A stretch of 64,000 nucleotides of DNA from an uncultured Peptoniphilaceae bacterium (GTDB taxonomy: Bacteria > Bacillota > Clostridia > Tissierellales > Peptoniphilaceae): NCBI GenBank assembly GCA_943912255.1, contig CALTTP010000007.1:1-64000 (forward strand), in the 5' to 3' direction. The position numbers and the translations under genes were made by a program. Of the stretch, positions 54,401-63,153 are shown piece after piece. The first letter of the stretch is position 1, and the number at the start of each line of letters is the position of its first letter. The notes under the pieces are model-generated. The model worked only from the letters and a program-made list of their open reading frames with translations, was not told the origin of the DNA and made no database searches.

Positions 54401-56876
54401 TTTAAATACACATCTTCCATATGGTAGATATCATCTTTTAATGTAAGGATATATCTATTTCCCTTAATAAGTTTCAACTCAGGAAGATATTGGAAACCAT
54501 CTTCACCTTTAACAGATTTAACTTCACCTAAAAACTCTTGATTAGTAGAGTCAAATAGAGCAAAGTTTAGTAGCTTATCAGTCTTTAGAGGAGTGTCATT
54601 GCCATCTCCAAGATAGTCAAATAGAGCTATCTTTACAGCATTAATCTCCTCATCTCCAAATACACAGGTTCCATCTCCACAACCTCCACCAGTATCAGTA
54701 TCATCTGGAATATTGGTGTCTTCGTATTCTTCCCCTGGCTTTTGGATATATAGAGCCTTTAACTTTCCATCTTTATTTCCACGAGGAATATCTTCATCAG
54801 CAAGTATTGGCCAGTAAAGTCCATCCCCAGGATACTTCTTCATTTCAATATGAACATCCTTCATTTGATATACATCAGTATCCACAAGGCTAATAGTATA
54901 GGACTCAAATAACTTGGTGTGAAAAGTTAAATACTCCCCATCAAAAGAACTTATTTGACTTTCCCCAGTTCTATCATTTACAATTTTAAACTTAAGACCT
55001 TCAGGAACTAATCTTTGACTTGAAGGATAGTCATTACCTTCAAATACATAGACCCTAATCATGTAGTTTCCTTGATAAACATCGATAGAATCAATCTTTT
55101 TATTTTCATCTACCTTATATAGACCGTCGTCCTTTAAAACGATCTTATATCCATCTAACTTATATGAATATTGTTCTTTTCTAATAATATTGATGGTGTA
55201 TTGGGCGCCCTTGTACATTTCAAGGTCAAGTTTTCCATCTTTACTAGAAACTACTTGAGATTCTCCACCACCAAGTAGAGTAAAGAAAACAGAATCCTTT
55301 GTCACTTCACTATTAGTAGTCAAATCCCTTACAGATACAGTAACCTTGGACTTTTCAGCATTTTCCGGTTTAGTATCTTGTAGGTCTTTCCTTGAAATAA
55401 TCTTTAATTCCTTTAACTCAACATCAGTAACCTTTTGAGTAAATTCATCAAAAAGCATTGCCTTTCCATCTTCAGTAGGTTTAATCCACACATAATTAAA
55501 GAACTTAGTACCATCGGTCATGGTGTGTGTGTCCCTCTTGTCAGCAATACCAAGTTTCACCCTATGACCTACATGAACCTTAATTCCCTTTAATTCTCCA
55601 TTTTCAGGATTATAGTGTACCATATCCTTGATTTCAACATCTGCAGTATGGAATCTGAAATCATTCTCTACAGGACTTCCATCCTTGAAATATGACACCT
55701 TGATATCAGGAAGAGTCACCAGCTTGTCATGTTTAGACTTTGGGTCTTCCTCATTAGGTTCTTCAGGTGTGGTTTCAAGTTTTCTAAGTACTAGTTTTGT
55801 AATAATACAGTCATCAGCTTCATCAAGATCATCTTTATTAAACTTTCTAACTCTACCAAATTTAAATACAAAGTAGTCCTTATTATCAAAATTGTCACTC
55901 ATATTGAGGATTTCATAACCCTCTGGAATCAATTTGGTAATATCGTTTGAATCTATATTATAAACTTCAGTTAAATCCAAAACTCCATTTTCACCATATA
56001 CTGGATCCCATTCAATAAAATTTGAATGTAAGTCAAACTTGATCTTTTCAGTGATTTTATTTCCCTTTTCATCTACTAAATCAAGCTTGTAATTTGGCTC
56101 AATGCTTTTTAATTCAATTTTGTAAAGTTGATTCATATAATCTGGAGCTAAAGAAAGTAAGAATTCACCACTACCATAATCAGTTGAATCCTGACTTGCC
56201 GCAAACTTTAACTCCTTCATACTGTATTTGCTGTTTTCTTTAAGAGTTAAAGAATATTCTGTAATGTCCTTTAAAGGTAAACCAAGACTTCCATCTTTTG
56301 ATGTAAGAACTATTTCATTGCCTGATCCCTTTTCCTTTAGAACAAATTCTAAACTATCAGTAACTTTTGCATTATTGTAGAATATTGGTAGTTCTAAATC
56401 TACTGGTTCGGCTTCTTTTTCTGGTGTCTTTACAACAAGTTCAGTTATAACAACAGATAAATCATCTGCTCCAAACTTAGAAACTCCCTTTTCTTTAAAT
56501 ACTATAGTATTTGAATGTGCTTGGTTGTCAGAAAGATTTAAAATTTCATACCCTTCTTCTTCAATGCTTAATTTCCAAAATCCCTCAGGATCATTTTCTA
56601 GTAATTCATTAAAATCAACAAATCCATCTTTGACTTAATACTTAAAGTACCAAAATCACCATCTCCAACTATGGTCATTTCATCCATTATTGGATTTCCT
56701 TTTTCATCTACAATTGGTAATACAAAAGGATCTTCCAATTCTTTTTCAGCACCACTGGTGCTAGCTACGTTAATACTACCAGGTGTTTCCGCTGCTTTTA
56801 CAGGTACAACACCAACTAAACAAGGCAGGACTAATGCCAGGCTTAGTATAAATGATAATATTCTCTTTTTAATCAT
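51409..56876 (-). pseudogene. Giant secreted CWB2 surface protein with beta-rich repeats, one frameshift
   Basis: A signal peptide (RILSFILSLALVLPCLVGVV, cut near KAA) begins at the ATG at 56876, with AAGGAGG upstream. The frame ends at 56598 after SIKSKMDLL; one added base near 56635 gives KVKDGFVDFNELLENDPEGF and runs on without stop to 51409, about 1822 residues. The long N-terminal part repeats units of about 110 residues built as SSKDGKL / YTI-x-L / Y-x-MEDV-x-L-K / GLY-like. A helical stretch with Lys/Glu (about residues 1400-1470), a Pro-Glu-Lys linker and three CWB2 repeats (RTNGKDRIATAIEIS, RIKGADRYETSAQV, RLKGNTRYETAIAI) end it. Probably an adhesin-like wall protein. If the shift is real, only the signal peptide and about 65 residues are made. 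Confidence 0.8.
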
Positions 56877-57236
56877 TCCCTTTCCTCCTTAAATTTTTTT
56901 GTCCCTTAGAGACTTAATCGTTATCCTCTTTTTATCGAACCATATAAAACAGATTATTCTAATCCATGTTCTATACAGTTGGATACACTAAGATGATGAC
57001 CTTTTAAGTATAGCATTAATCTTATTAATATACCAGTAATTATTTAAATACAGGTATTTTTATAATAATGACTATTAAATTAAATCTAAACCTTTAAATA
57101 TAGAACTTTAGAATAATTTAGTAGTCTAATTACTTGAATTTTTATTAATGTTATTTTTAAATATCCATATCTTTCAATAGGTTTGATAAAACTTTCCTTT
57201 CAAATTATAATAGTGTTAAATAGATGGGGTGATAAA
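56877..57236. other. Divergent intergenic region between giant CWB2 gene and FAD oxidoreductase
   Basis: About 360 bases with no gene. On the CWB2 side the leader GGGACAAAAAAATTTAAGGA is very like that of the S-layer-like gene at 61.1 kb. The middle is extremely AT-rich with no clear hairpin. The promoter for the oxidoreductase lies at its right end. Confidence 0.6.
57183..57211 (+). promoter_or_regulatory. Sigma-A promoter of the FAD oxidoreductase gene
   Basis: TTGATA (57183-57188), a 17-base spacer and a perfect TATAAT (57206-57211). Start of transcription would be about 20 bases before the ATG at 57237, so the leader is short. Confidence 0.75.
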
Positions 57237-58319
57237 ATGAAAACATTGATATTAGCAGGCGCTGGCCACGGCCATATTCAAATTCTTGGAAATTTACAAA
57301 AAAGAGATTTAGGCAACTTAAAAGTCATAGTTATAACCAACTACGACAGACAATTCTATTCAGGAATGTTACCCGGATATATTAATGGAAGTTTTTCTAT
57401 AGAAGACGTCTCTTTTAAAGTAGAAGACTACTGTCAAAATCCCAATATAGAATTGATTTTTGATGTAATAACAGAAATTGACAAAAATGAAAATAAGGTT
57501 ATAACTTTAAAAAGTGAATACTCCTTTGACTATTTATGTATGAACCTTGGATCTGCTTCTATAGAACGATTTGGCCCACCTACAAAGGACTTACAATATG
57601 TAAAACCCATATATGGATTTAAAAACTTAAAGGATTTAGAACCAGGAGTAAAAGATTTACTAATCGTTGGAAGTGGAGCATCGGGAATAGAGATTGCCCT
57701 GGCATATAAAAGCAAGTATAGAAATTTAAATGTGACCTTAGTAGATAGAAATAAAGATATACTACCACAATTTAACAAAAGAACTAGAAAAATAGCAAGA
57801 AAATTACTTGCCAATGCAAATATTAAAACATTACTTAACACCCAAGTGACAAATATAAAAGACAATGTAGCCTATTACAAAGACGGAACAATAGAATTTG
57901 ATAAAGCACTAATAAGTACAGGAGTTACTGGTGTGGACATAAAATACAAGGGATTTGAAGTAGATGAGAATAACTTTGTAAAAGTAGATAGCAAACTATT
58001 TGCATCAGACAATATCCTTGCCATGGGCGACATGGTTCATCTAAAAGACTTCCCTCACACCCCAAAAGCAGGAGTATTTGCCATTAGAATGGCTCCTATC
58101 ATAGTTAACAATGTATTGAACCTTATAGAGGGCAAAAGGGACTACAAAACCTATATTCCCCAAAAAACATACTTACAAATAATAAATACTTCCGACGAAA
58201 AAGCAATACTGTCCTATGGCCCCTTTGCCATGCACAATAAATTAGCAATGAAACTAAAAAACAAAATCGACACAGATTATATGAAAGGAAAACTAATAAC
58301 AGAGGTAGGAAAGCTTTAA
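57237..58319 (+). CDS. FAD-dependent pyridine nucleotide-disulfide oxidoreductase, SelD-N-terminal-like
   Basis: About 360 residues. An FAD-binding LILAGAGHGHIQILGNL begins the protein, YSGMLPGYINGSFSIEDV follows, then an NAD-binding LLIVGSGASGIEIALAYKS and the second FAD contact NILAMGDMVHLKDFPHTPKA. The GHGHIQ and SGMLPG motifs are those of the NDH-2-like family found fused to the N-terminus of selenophosphate synthetase. Here it stands alone with no SelD in the window. It may reduce quinone or a sulfur/selenium compound. GGGGTGAT precedes the chosen ATG. The stop codon lies in the loop of a hairpin. Confidence 0.82.
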   Translation: MKTLILAGAGHGHIQILGNLQKRDLGNLKVIVITNYDRQFYSGMLPGYINGSFSIEDVSFKVEDYCQNPNIELIFDVITEIDKNENKVITLKSEYSFDYLCMNLGSASIERFGPPTKDLQYVKPIYGFKNLKDLEPGVKDLLIVGSGASGIEIALAYKSKYRNLNVTLVDRNKDILPQFNKRTRKIARKLLANANIKTLLNTQVTNIKDNVAYYKDGTIEFDKALISTGVTGVDIKYKGFEVDENNFVKVDSKLFASDNILAMGDMVHLKDFPHTPKAGVFAIRMAPIIVNNVLNLIEGKRDYKTYIPQKTYLQIINTSDEKAILSYGPFAMHNKLAMKLKNKIDTDYMKGKLITEVGKL

Positions 58320-58860
58320 GCTTTCCTTTAACCTTTTAAAATAAAGGGAAGGGACTTGGGAACCTATTTGATGGTTCCCTTTCCCTTCCCTTTAAATCCC
58401 AACCCTTTGCCCCTCCATAAATTCAGGGACTGGCCGTCCCTGAACACCCTGCTTTAAATAGGGAAAGAAATCTGAGGGATTTCTTTCAAGTTTTTTAATT
58501 CGTATTTTGAATTTATATTGACTAAGCTTTATTAAAATTTTTAAATAGGTTATCGACCTATACGTTTTTAAAGGAAAGCCCACAGCTTTCCTACCCCTTA
58601 CCTACACAGCGGGGTGTTTAGGGGCGGCGTTAGCCCCTAAATCGTTGGAAGGGTAAGGGGGAGGGAGATTTTAAAGAGGGAGGCCGTTAGGAAACATTAC
58701 GAAACGTGTCCTTAGGCCTCCTTCTTTAAGGTTTGAAAAGAATATGATTCTATAAGAATAATTTTCCAAAGTTTGCTAAACTTAAAAAACTCTATTGAAA
58801 AGTTATAGGAAATCTCTTAGCTTTCCTACTTCTTATTCCGCAAGCCTTCGGGAATGCAAT
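58310..58860. repeat. Modular palindromic intergenic array, copy 5
   Basis: The 604-base gap between the convergent oxidoreductase and S-layer-like genes has no gene. It contains hairpin F (GGAAAGCTTTAAGCTTTCC, 58313-58331) that encloses the oxidoreductase stop; hairpin G in reverse orientation (58343-58393); hairpin B with new arms TTCAGGGAC/GTCCCTGAA (58422-58444); hairpin A (58463-58487); F again (58572-58590); B with arms TTAGGGGC/GCCCCTAA (58618-58640); C (58671-58729); a D-like AAGTTT/AAACTT; and a B-like CGGGAATGCAATTCCC (58849-58864). Confidence 0.85.
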
Positions 58861-58870
58861 TCCCAAATAA

Positions 58871-58904
58871 AAAAAGAACCAAGCACTCATTCTCGAGTGC
58901 TTGG
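58871..58904 (-). terminator. Strong terminator of the S-layer-like gene
   Basis: CCAAGCACTC pairs perfectly with GAGTGCTTGG across a six-base loop, followed on the minus strand by TTCTTTTTTT. It lies 20 bases past the stop. Confidence 0.92.
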
Positions 58905-58923
58905 TCTATTTTTATTTAACCAA

Positions 58924-61089
58924 TTATTTACCAGCTAAAATTTCTTCTAATTGTTTTTGGATACCTTCAGAAACTGAGTTGATACCACCAACTAGAGTGA
59001 TTTCAGTCATCTTGTTGTTTCTTAGGTAATCAGCTAAATCTTTACCAAGAACAGTCTTAGTTTGTGATAATAGAATAGGAGCTTTTATCTTCCATCCTAA
59101 TTGTCCTGCTGCTAATGCGTCAGCAAAGTCTGTTCCATCTACGATTATAGCTTGTCCAGCGTTCATAAAGTATTGATCAGCAACTGCCATTGAAGTCAAT
59201 TGTCTGTTTTGTCCCTTAAGTCTTTCAACTCTTGAAACGTGAACTTGTGATGCAACTAAATCAGAAACTGATCCAGTACCACCAACAATAGTTACTCTTT
59301 GAATATCATAATTAGAGTTTTCAAATGCAGCCTTAACAGGTGCAGGTAAAACGTCCTTTTGAGTTAAAAGAACTGGTCTAGCGTATAGAGCTGAAGGAAC
59401 TGAAGCAACTAATGCGTCAGCAAAGTTCTCTCCAGAAGCTAGGAATACTTCACCATCATTTGTTTTTTCTTCTGGGTTATTCTTCTTATCGAAATATTGA
59501 AGTACTTTTACAGAAGTATCATATCTGTTAGCACCAGCAATTCTGTTGATTGAAAGTCCTAGAGCTTCTAGTTCACCTTGAACTGCAGGAGAGATTGTAC
59601 TAAATCCACCTACGATAGTAACTTTTTTAGCTTTAACATCTTTTAGATATTGTTTAACAGCTGGGTCTAATTTTGCTTTACCATTTAATACTAACGGTTG
59701 ATCAAATAGACCAACAAGTCCGTTAGCAACTAATGCGTCTGCATAAACTTCTCCTGAAGCCATGATTACATCTCCGTCATAGTCTTCACCGAAAGCTGCC
59801 TTTGCAGCTTCTACAGAAGTTTCATATCTGTTAGCACCTTTTACTCTATGAGTATATATTCCACCTTGTGGAAGTAATACAAAGTTTAGATACATAGTGT
59901 TTCCATCTACTTCTGCTGAACCTATTGAAGCATATTGAGGAACTCTGAATCCATCAGCTTTAGTAACTGCTATTCTATTGAATAAAAGAATATTTGTCCA
60001 GTAACTTTTTGCTTTATTAGTATTGTCAAGTGAAGAATCAAGAACACTAACGATTTTTGAAATATCAGGATTCATAAATACTGCTTTACCTTCAGCATCA
60101 GTAGTTTTAGTTTCTAGAGCTTTTCCATAAGTTTCTGCTCCATGATATTGAGTAGTGTTTGGTTGAAGTTCTACAGTTGCACCTTTAATAGGTTTTAGTG
60201 CAGGCATATTGTTTATATCAACGTCTCTTGTGTTACCTTCAACAGTTACAACTAATTTTGTTACTGTAGGAACTGGTTTTAAGTGAACTAATCTGTCAGA
60301 AGAGTTTGCATTAACGTCTGCAACTGCAACAAATTCACCGTTTAAAACAAATGCAACTACAGTTGTTCCATCAATGTCATATCCAGCTGCTGTAGCAATT
60401 GTAGCAACTTGACTTTCAGTTAAACCTTCTTCACCAAATTCGTCTGTTCCACCATCCCAAATAGGTGCAACATCTGTGTTAGCGATAAATGAACCATTCT
60501 TGTCTGCAACATACTTACCATCTTTAACTTTTACAGGATATACCTTGTAAGTTTCATAAGGTTTTGTATTAGCATTTTCATCTAGAGTTACTACTGTAAA
60601 GAATGCAGCTTTATGTGGTTCAACATAAAGATCAAAGTGATAATCTTCTTTTAGATTAACAAATTTCTTGTCTGCATCAGTAGTTAATACATATTTCCAT
60701 GCAGTTCCTGGAGCAACTAATTCAGCGTCTCTAAAATCTGCATCGTTAGTATCAGGAGATAATCCCCCAACTACTATAAAATATTCTGCATTTGGAAGAA
60801 TTTCACCTTTTTTAACTTCAAAGAATCCTCTACCATTTTCAGTAGTTGCTTCAGCTACCTTAGTGAAATCTCTACCATCTTTACCAGTTTTTGCAACGTA
60901 AAGAGTTGCATTTTGAGTTACACCATCAAATTTACCATTTTTGCTTGCTGAAAAGTTAATCTTTACAGTTGTTTCTTTTTCTGGTTCCCCGATAGGACCT
61001 TCAGTTTCTTCAGCGAATGCTGAAACAACAGTCGTAAATACCATAACTAAAGCTAGCATTAAAGATAAAATCTTATTGCTTTTTTTCAT
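58924..61089 (-). CDS. S-layer-like secreted protein with three C-terminal CWB2 repeats
   Basis: 721 residues. A classic signal peptide (KILSLMLALVMVFTTVVSAF, cut after AFA) leads into an acidic, beta-rich N-terminal region (about 30-420) with KINFSASKNGKFDGV, and a Cna-B-like LKPIKGATVELQPN...TTDAEGKAVF stretch. Three CWB2 repeats follow (HRVKGANRYETSVEAAKAAF, RIAGANRYDTSVKVLQYF, RLKGQNRQLTSMAVADQYF). Size, strong AGGAGG, a probable 430-base leader and a very strong terminator suggest an abundant surface-layer component bound to a wall polymer. It is the best candidate substrate or partner for the surface protease at 34-39 kb. Confidence 0.85.
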   Translation of the reverse strand: MKKSNKILSLMLALVMVFTTVVSAFAEETEGPIGEPEKETTVKINFSASKNGKFDGVTQNATLYVAKTGKDGRDFTKVAEATTENGRGFFEVKKGEILPNAEYFIVVGGLSPDTNDADFRDAELVAPGTAWKYVLTTDADKKFVNLKEDYHFDLYVEPHKAAFFTVVTLDENANTKPYETYKVYPVKVKDGKYVADKNGSFIANTDVAPIWDGGTDEFGEEGLTESQVATIATAAGYDIDGTTVVAFVLNGEFVAVADVNANSSDRLVHLKPVPTVTKLVVTVEGNTRDVDINNMPALKPIKGATVELQPNTTQYHGAETYGKALETKTTDAEGKAVFMNPDISKIVSVLDSSLDNTNKAKSYWTNILLFNRIAVTKADGFRVPQYASIGSAEVDGNTMYLNFVLLPQGGIYTHRVKGANRYETSVEAAKAAFGEDYDGDVIMASGEVYADALVANGLVGLFDQPLVLNGKAKLDPAVKQYLKDVKAKKVTIVGGFSTISPAVQGELEALGLSINRIAGANRYDTSVKVLQYFDKKNNPEEKTNDGEVFLASGENFADALVASVPSALYARPVLLTQKDVLPAPVKAAFENSNYDIQRVTIVGGTGSVSDLVASQVHVSRVERLKGQNRQLTSMAVADQYFMNAGQAIIVDGTDFADALAAGQLGWKIKAPILLSQTKTVLGKDLADYLRNNKMTEITLVGGINSVSEGIQKQLEEILAGK

Positions 61090-61522
61090 GATATAAAATC
61101 ATCCTCCTAAAATATTTTTGTCCTACTTCTATGAACCTTAAAGTTTGGACGGGTTATTTAACTTTTTTGCACCCATCGAGGGGCTCACAATGTTACAGTA
61201 GCACCTTCGATGTACTACGTAGTTTAAAAGCATTGTAACCTGTACTTACTTTTCAGTTTTAGAAGTGGAGTTTTTGCCAAAAGCTAGGCAAATATAATAA
61301 TAGCAACTTTCGTCGCCTATTACCCAAATTCATTAACCCTATAAGCTATTCAGTTGTACTTTTCCAAGCTAGAGTGTTTAAAAACATTATATCAGAAATT
61401 TGTAAATTTTCAAATTTTAATCTGTTTATTTTTTTAATTTATTGACTAATTAATATTAAATACGTTTTGTTCTAATGTTTTCAATAAAAGGATTGATTTA
61501 TCTTTTCAACGTCCCTGTTTAT
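61090..61522 (-). promoter_or_regulatory. Long structured 5' leader of the S-layer-like gene
   Basis: If the promoter at 61523-61550 is right, the leader is about 425 bases. The part nearest the gene is not AT-only like the rest and shows pairing on the minus strand: TAGGCGACGAAAGTTGCTA, a TTGCC/GGCAA stem, CATCGAAGG with CCCCTCGATG, and TTACAATG with CATTGTGA nested inside. I could not match it to a riboswitch class I know. It could be an mRNA-stabilising or regulatory element. Confidence 0.45.
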
Positions 61523-61550
61523 ATTGTACCTTATTATTGTAAAATTCAAA
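61523..61550 (-). promoter_or_regulatory. Possible promoter of the S-layer-like gene
   Basis: On the minus strand TTTGAA, a 16-base spacer and TACAAT. The match is moderate, and other AT-rich boxes lie upstream. Confidence 0.4.
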
Positions 61551-61889
61551 CAAAATAGTCTGTTTTCCTGTAATTTTCCCTAAAAAATTTTCAATATTGT
61601 AATAATTTAGGGCTTTTCGACTATGAAAGCTCTAATTTACTAAAAAGTGATTTTATTTCACCCACCAGGTAAAAGATTATTATCATGGAAAAATTTTCCT
61701 TAATCTCTAGATTTAAAAACCTTAAAAATCCTTTAGTAAATTATCTTGATACTATCTTACTATAAGCAAAAAATTTTTAAAAGAGTAATCTAACACTTTT
61801 TCAAGGCCAATTATTACAAAATTCTTACAATGTCTATTTTACACCAATTGTAACTATTTTGTAACTACTTTTCCCCTTTTCTGTGTTAG

Positions 61890-61993
61890 TATATAGACAG
61901 TAGATGATAGGTCTATTTTTTGTTCATCCTCCCAAATTATGAACCAACGGCCTATTGTTAATATAAAACCCGACTAACCATCGGGTTTTTATT
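61890..61993 (+). ncRNA. Candidate small RNA ending in a terminator
   Basis: The 1433-base gap 61090-62522 has no protein gene. In it, a plus-strand segment shows GATAGGTC pairing with GGCCTATT around an inner GTTCAT/ATGAAC hairpin, followed by a terminator AACCCGA/TCGGGTT (61967-61987) with TTTATTTTT. No clear promoter is visible before it, so it could also be an orphan terminator. No known RNA family was recognised. Confidence 0.3.
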
Positions 61994-62019
61994 TTTGTCG
62001 AGAATTGTATTTGTTTCGC

Positions 62020-62518
62020 CTTTCTGCCTAATGGCGGTGGTAGATCGAAATTTAACAAATTCCGTGAAACTTAATTTTAAGTGTAATATTTATTTCTATT
62101 CTACTTAGAAGGAGACAATAGGAACATACGTAGATAGAGGTGAGATGCGAGAAATTAGAAGAGGGATATAAGACATCGAATTACCAAAATTTACAAAATA
62201 CACTTTAAAAACTAGAAAGAAATCGCACAGATTTCTTTCCACTTTCACAGCTAGGGCCTTTGGGATTGCAACTCCCAAAAGCGTTTAGGGGTGTATAAGG
62301 GGTGGGATTTAAAGGGAAGGGAAAAGGAACCATCAAATAGGTTCCAAATTCCCTTCCCTTTACTATTAGAAAAGAAAAAAATTCAATTAATATAATTTTG
62401 CTGAATTTATAAAATTCAGAATCACCCTGCCGTTAGGCAGAAAGGTTAAAGGAAAGTCATAAATTTTCCTTGCCCCTTGCCGTTAGGCAAAAAGATCAAA
62501 GGAAACCATCAGTTTCCT
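62020..62518. repeat. Modular palindromic intergenic array, copy 6
   Basis: The left part (about 62020-62090) is an inverted copy of modules E and D plus the flank AATTAAGTTTTACGGAATTT of copy 1. Then come the purine stretch (about 62138-62165), hairpin A (62215-62239), hairpin B with arms TTTGGGA/TCCCAAA (62259-62279), hairpin G (62311-62361) in the place where copies 1 and 3 have hairpin C, hairpin D with arms CTGAATTT/AAATTCAG (62402-62420), two E palindromes TGCCGTTAGGCA, and an F-type GGAAACcatcaGTTTCC ending at 62518, just past the lipoprotein stop. Confidence 0.82.
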
Positions 62519-62522
62519 TAAC

Positions 62523-63116
62523 CTACTCCTTTAACCCTATATCTGTTTCTACGTTATAGTAGATATCCCACACATGATCTTGTTTTGATGCAAATAGTCC
62601 ATGGAAGATGTATTTTCCATCTTCGTCTTGGTAAAGTGACCAAGACAGGAAATGTAAATCCTCTTCTCCAGGATACTTTTTTTCGAAGTCTACTATGGCT
62701 CTATCGAAAATCTTGTCCATATCTTTTAGTATGGCTTCTGTTAGGGGTTCTTTGTTTCCTGAAAGGCGCAAGAATTTTTGGTCTGTTATGCGGCCATTTT
62801 TCGCTGTTGCTACGGATCCTTGTTCTGATCTATGTTCTAGCTCGTGGATGTGAATATTATCTTTATATCGATAGTTTATTAGGTCTAGGGGCAGGGTGTA
62901 GTCCTGGGTGAAGCTCTTAACCACTTCTTGGTTGTATTTCTTCATTTTATCTAAGGTTGGGTTTCCTATTTTTTCACGGGATTCTCCAACTTCTTCTGTT
63001 GATGTGGGCTCTGTTATTTCATCTACTGGTCTATTGGTTGAATTTTTTTCTAAATCCACATCGCCACATCCTACTACTAAGAATAAAGATAATAAAATTA
63101 TAAGTACTTTTTTCAT
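62523..63116 (-). CDS. Lipoprotein of unknown function
   Basis: 197 residues with a lipobox LFLVVGC at about residue 17, then an acidic Thr/Glu spacer. The C-terminal ~75 residues (EAILKDMDKIFDRAIVDFEK, WSLYQDEDGKYIFHGLF) resemble the C-terminus of the neighbouring PepSY lipoprotein: a helix ending in DF, then W-x-L-x-x-D-(D/E)DGK and an aromatic beta strand. Function unknown. AGGAGTGG precedes the ATG. It is cotranscribed with, or follows by a terminator, the PepSY gene. Confidence 0.8.
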   Translation of the reverse strand: MKKVLIILLSLFLVVGCGDVDLEKNSTNRPVDEITEPTSTEEVGESREKIGNPTLDKMKKYNQEVVKSFTQDYTLPLDLINYRYKDNIHIHELEHRSEQGSVATAKNGRITDQKFLRLSGNKEPLTEAILKDMDKIFDRAIVDFEKKYPGEEDLHFLSWSLYQDEDGKYIFHGLFASKQDHVWDIYYNVETDIGLKE

Positions 63117-63153
63117 AATTCCACTCCTGCTAAGCCTTTTAGTATGTAATGGT

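Noticed and set aside
58924..62522. Known riboswitch (c-di-GMP, c-di-AMP, T-box) in the S-layer leader
   Set aside because: None of the conserved core strings of these classes could be found; only generic stems are visible.
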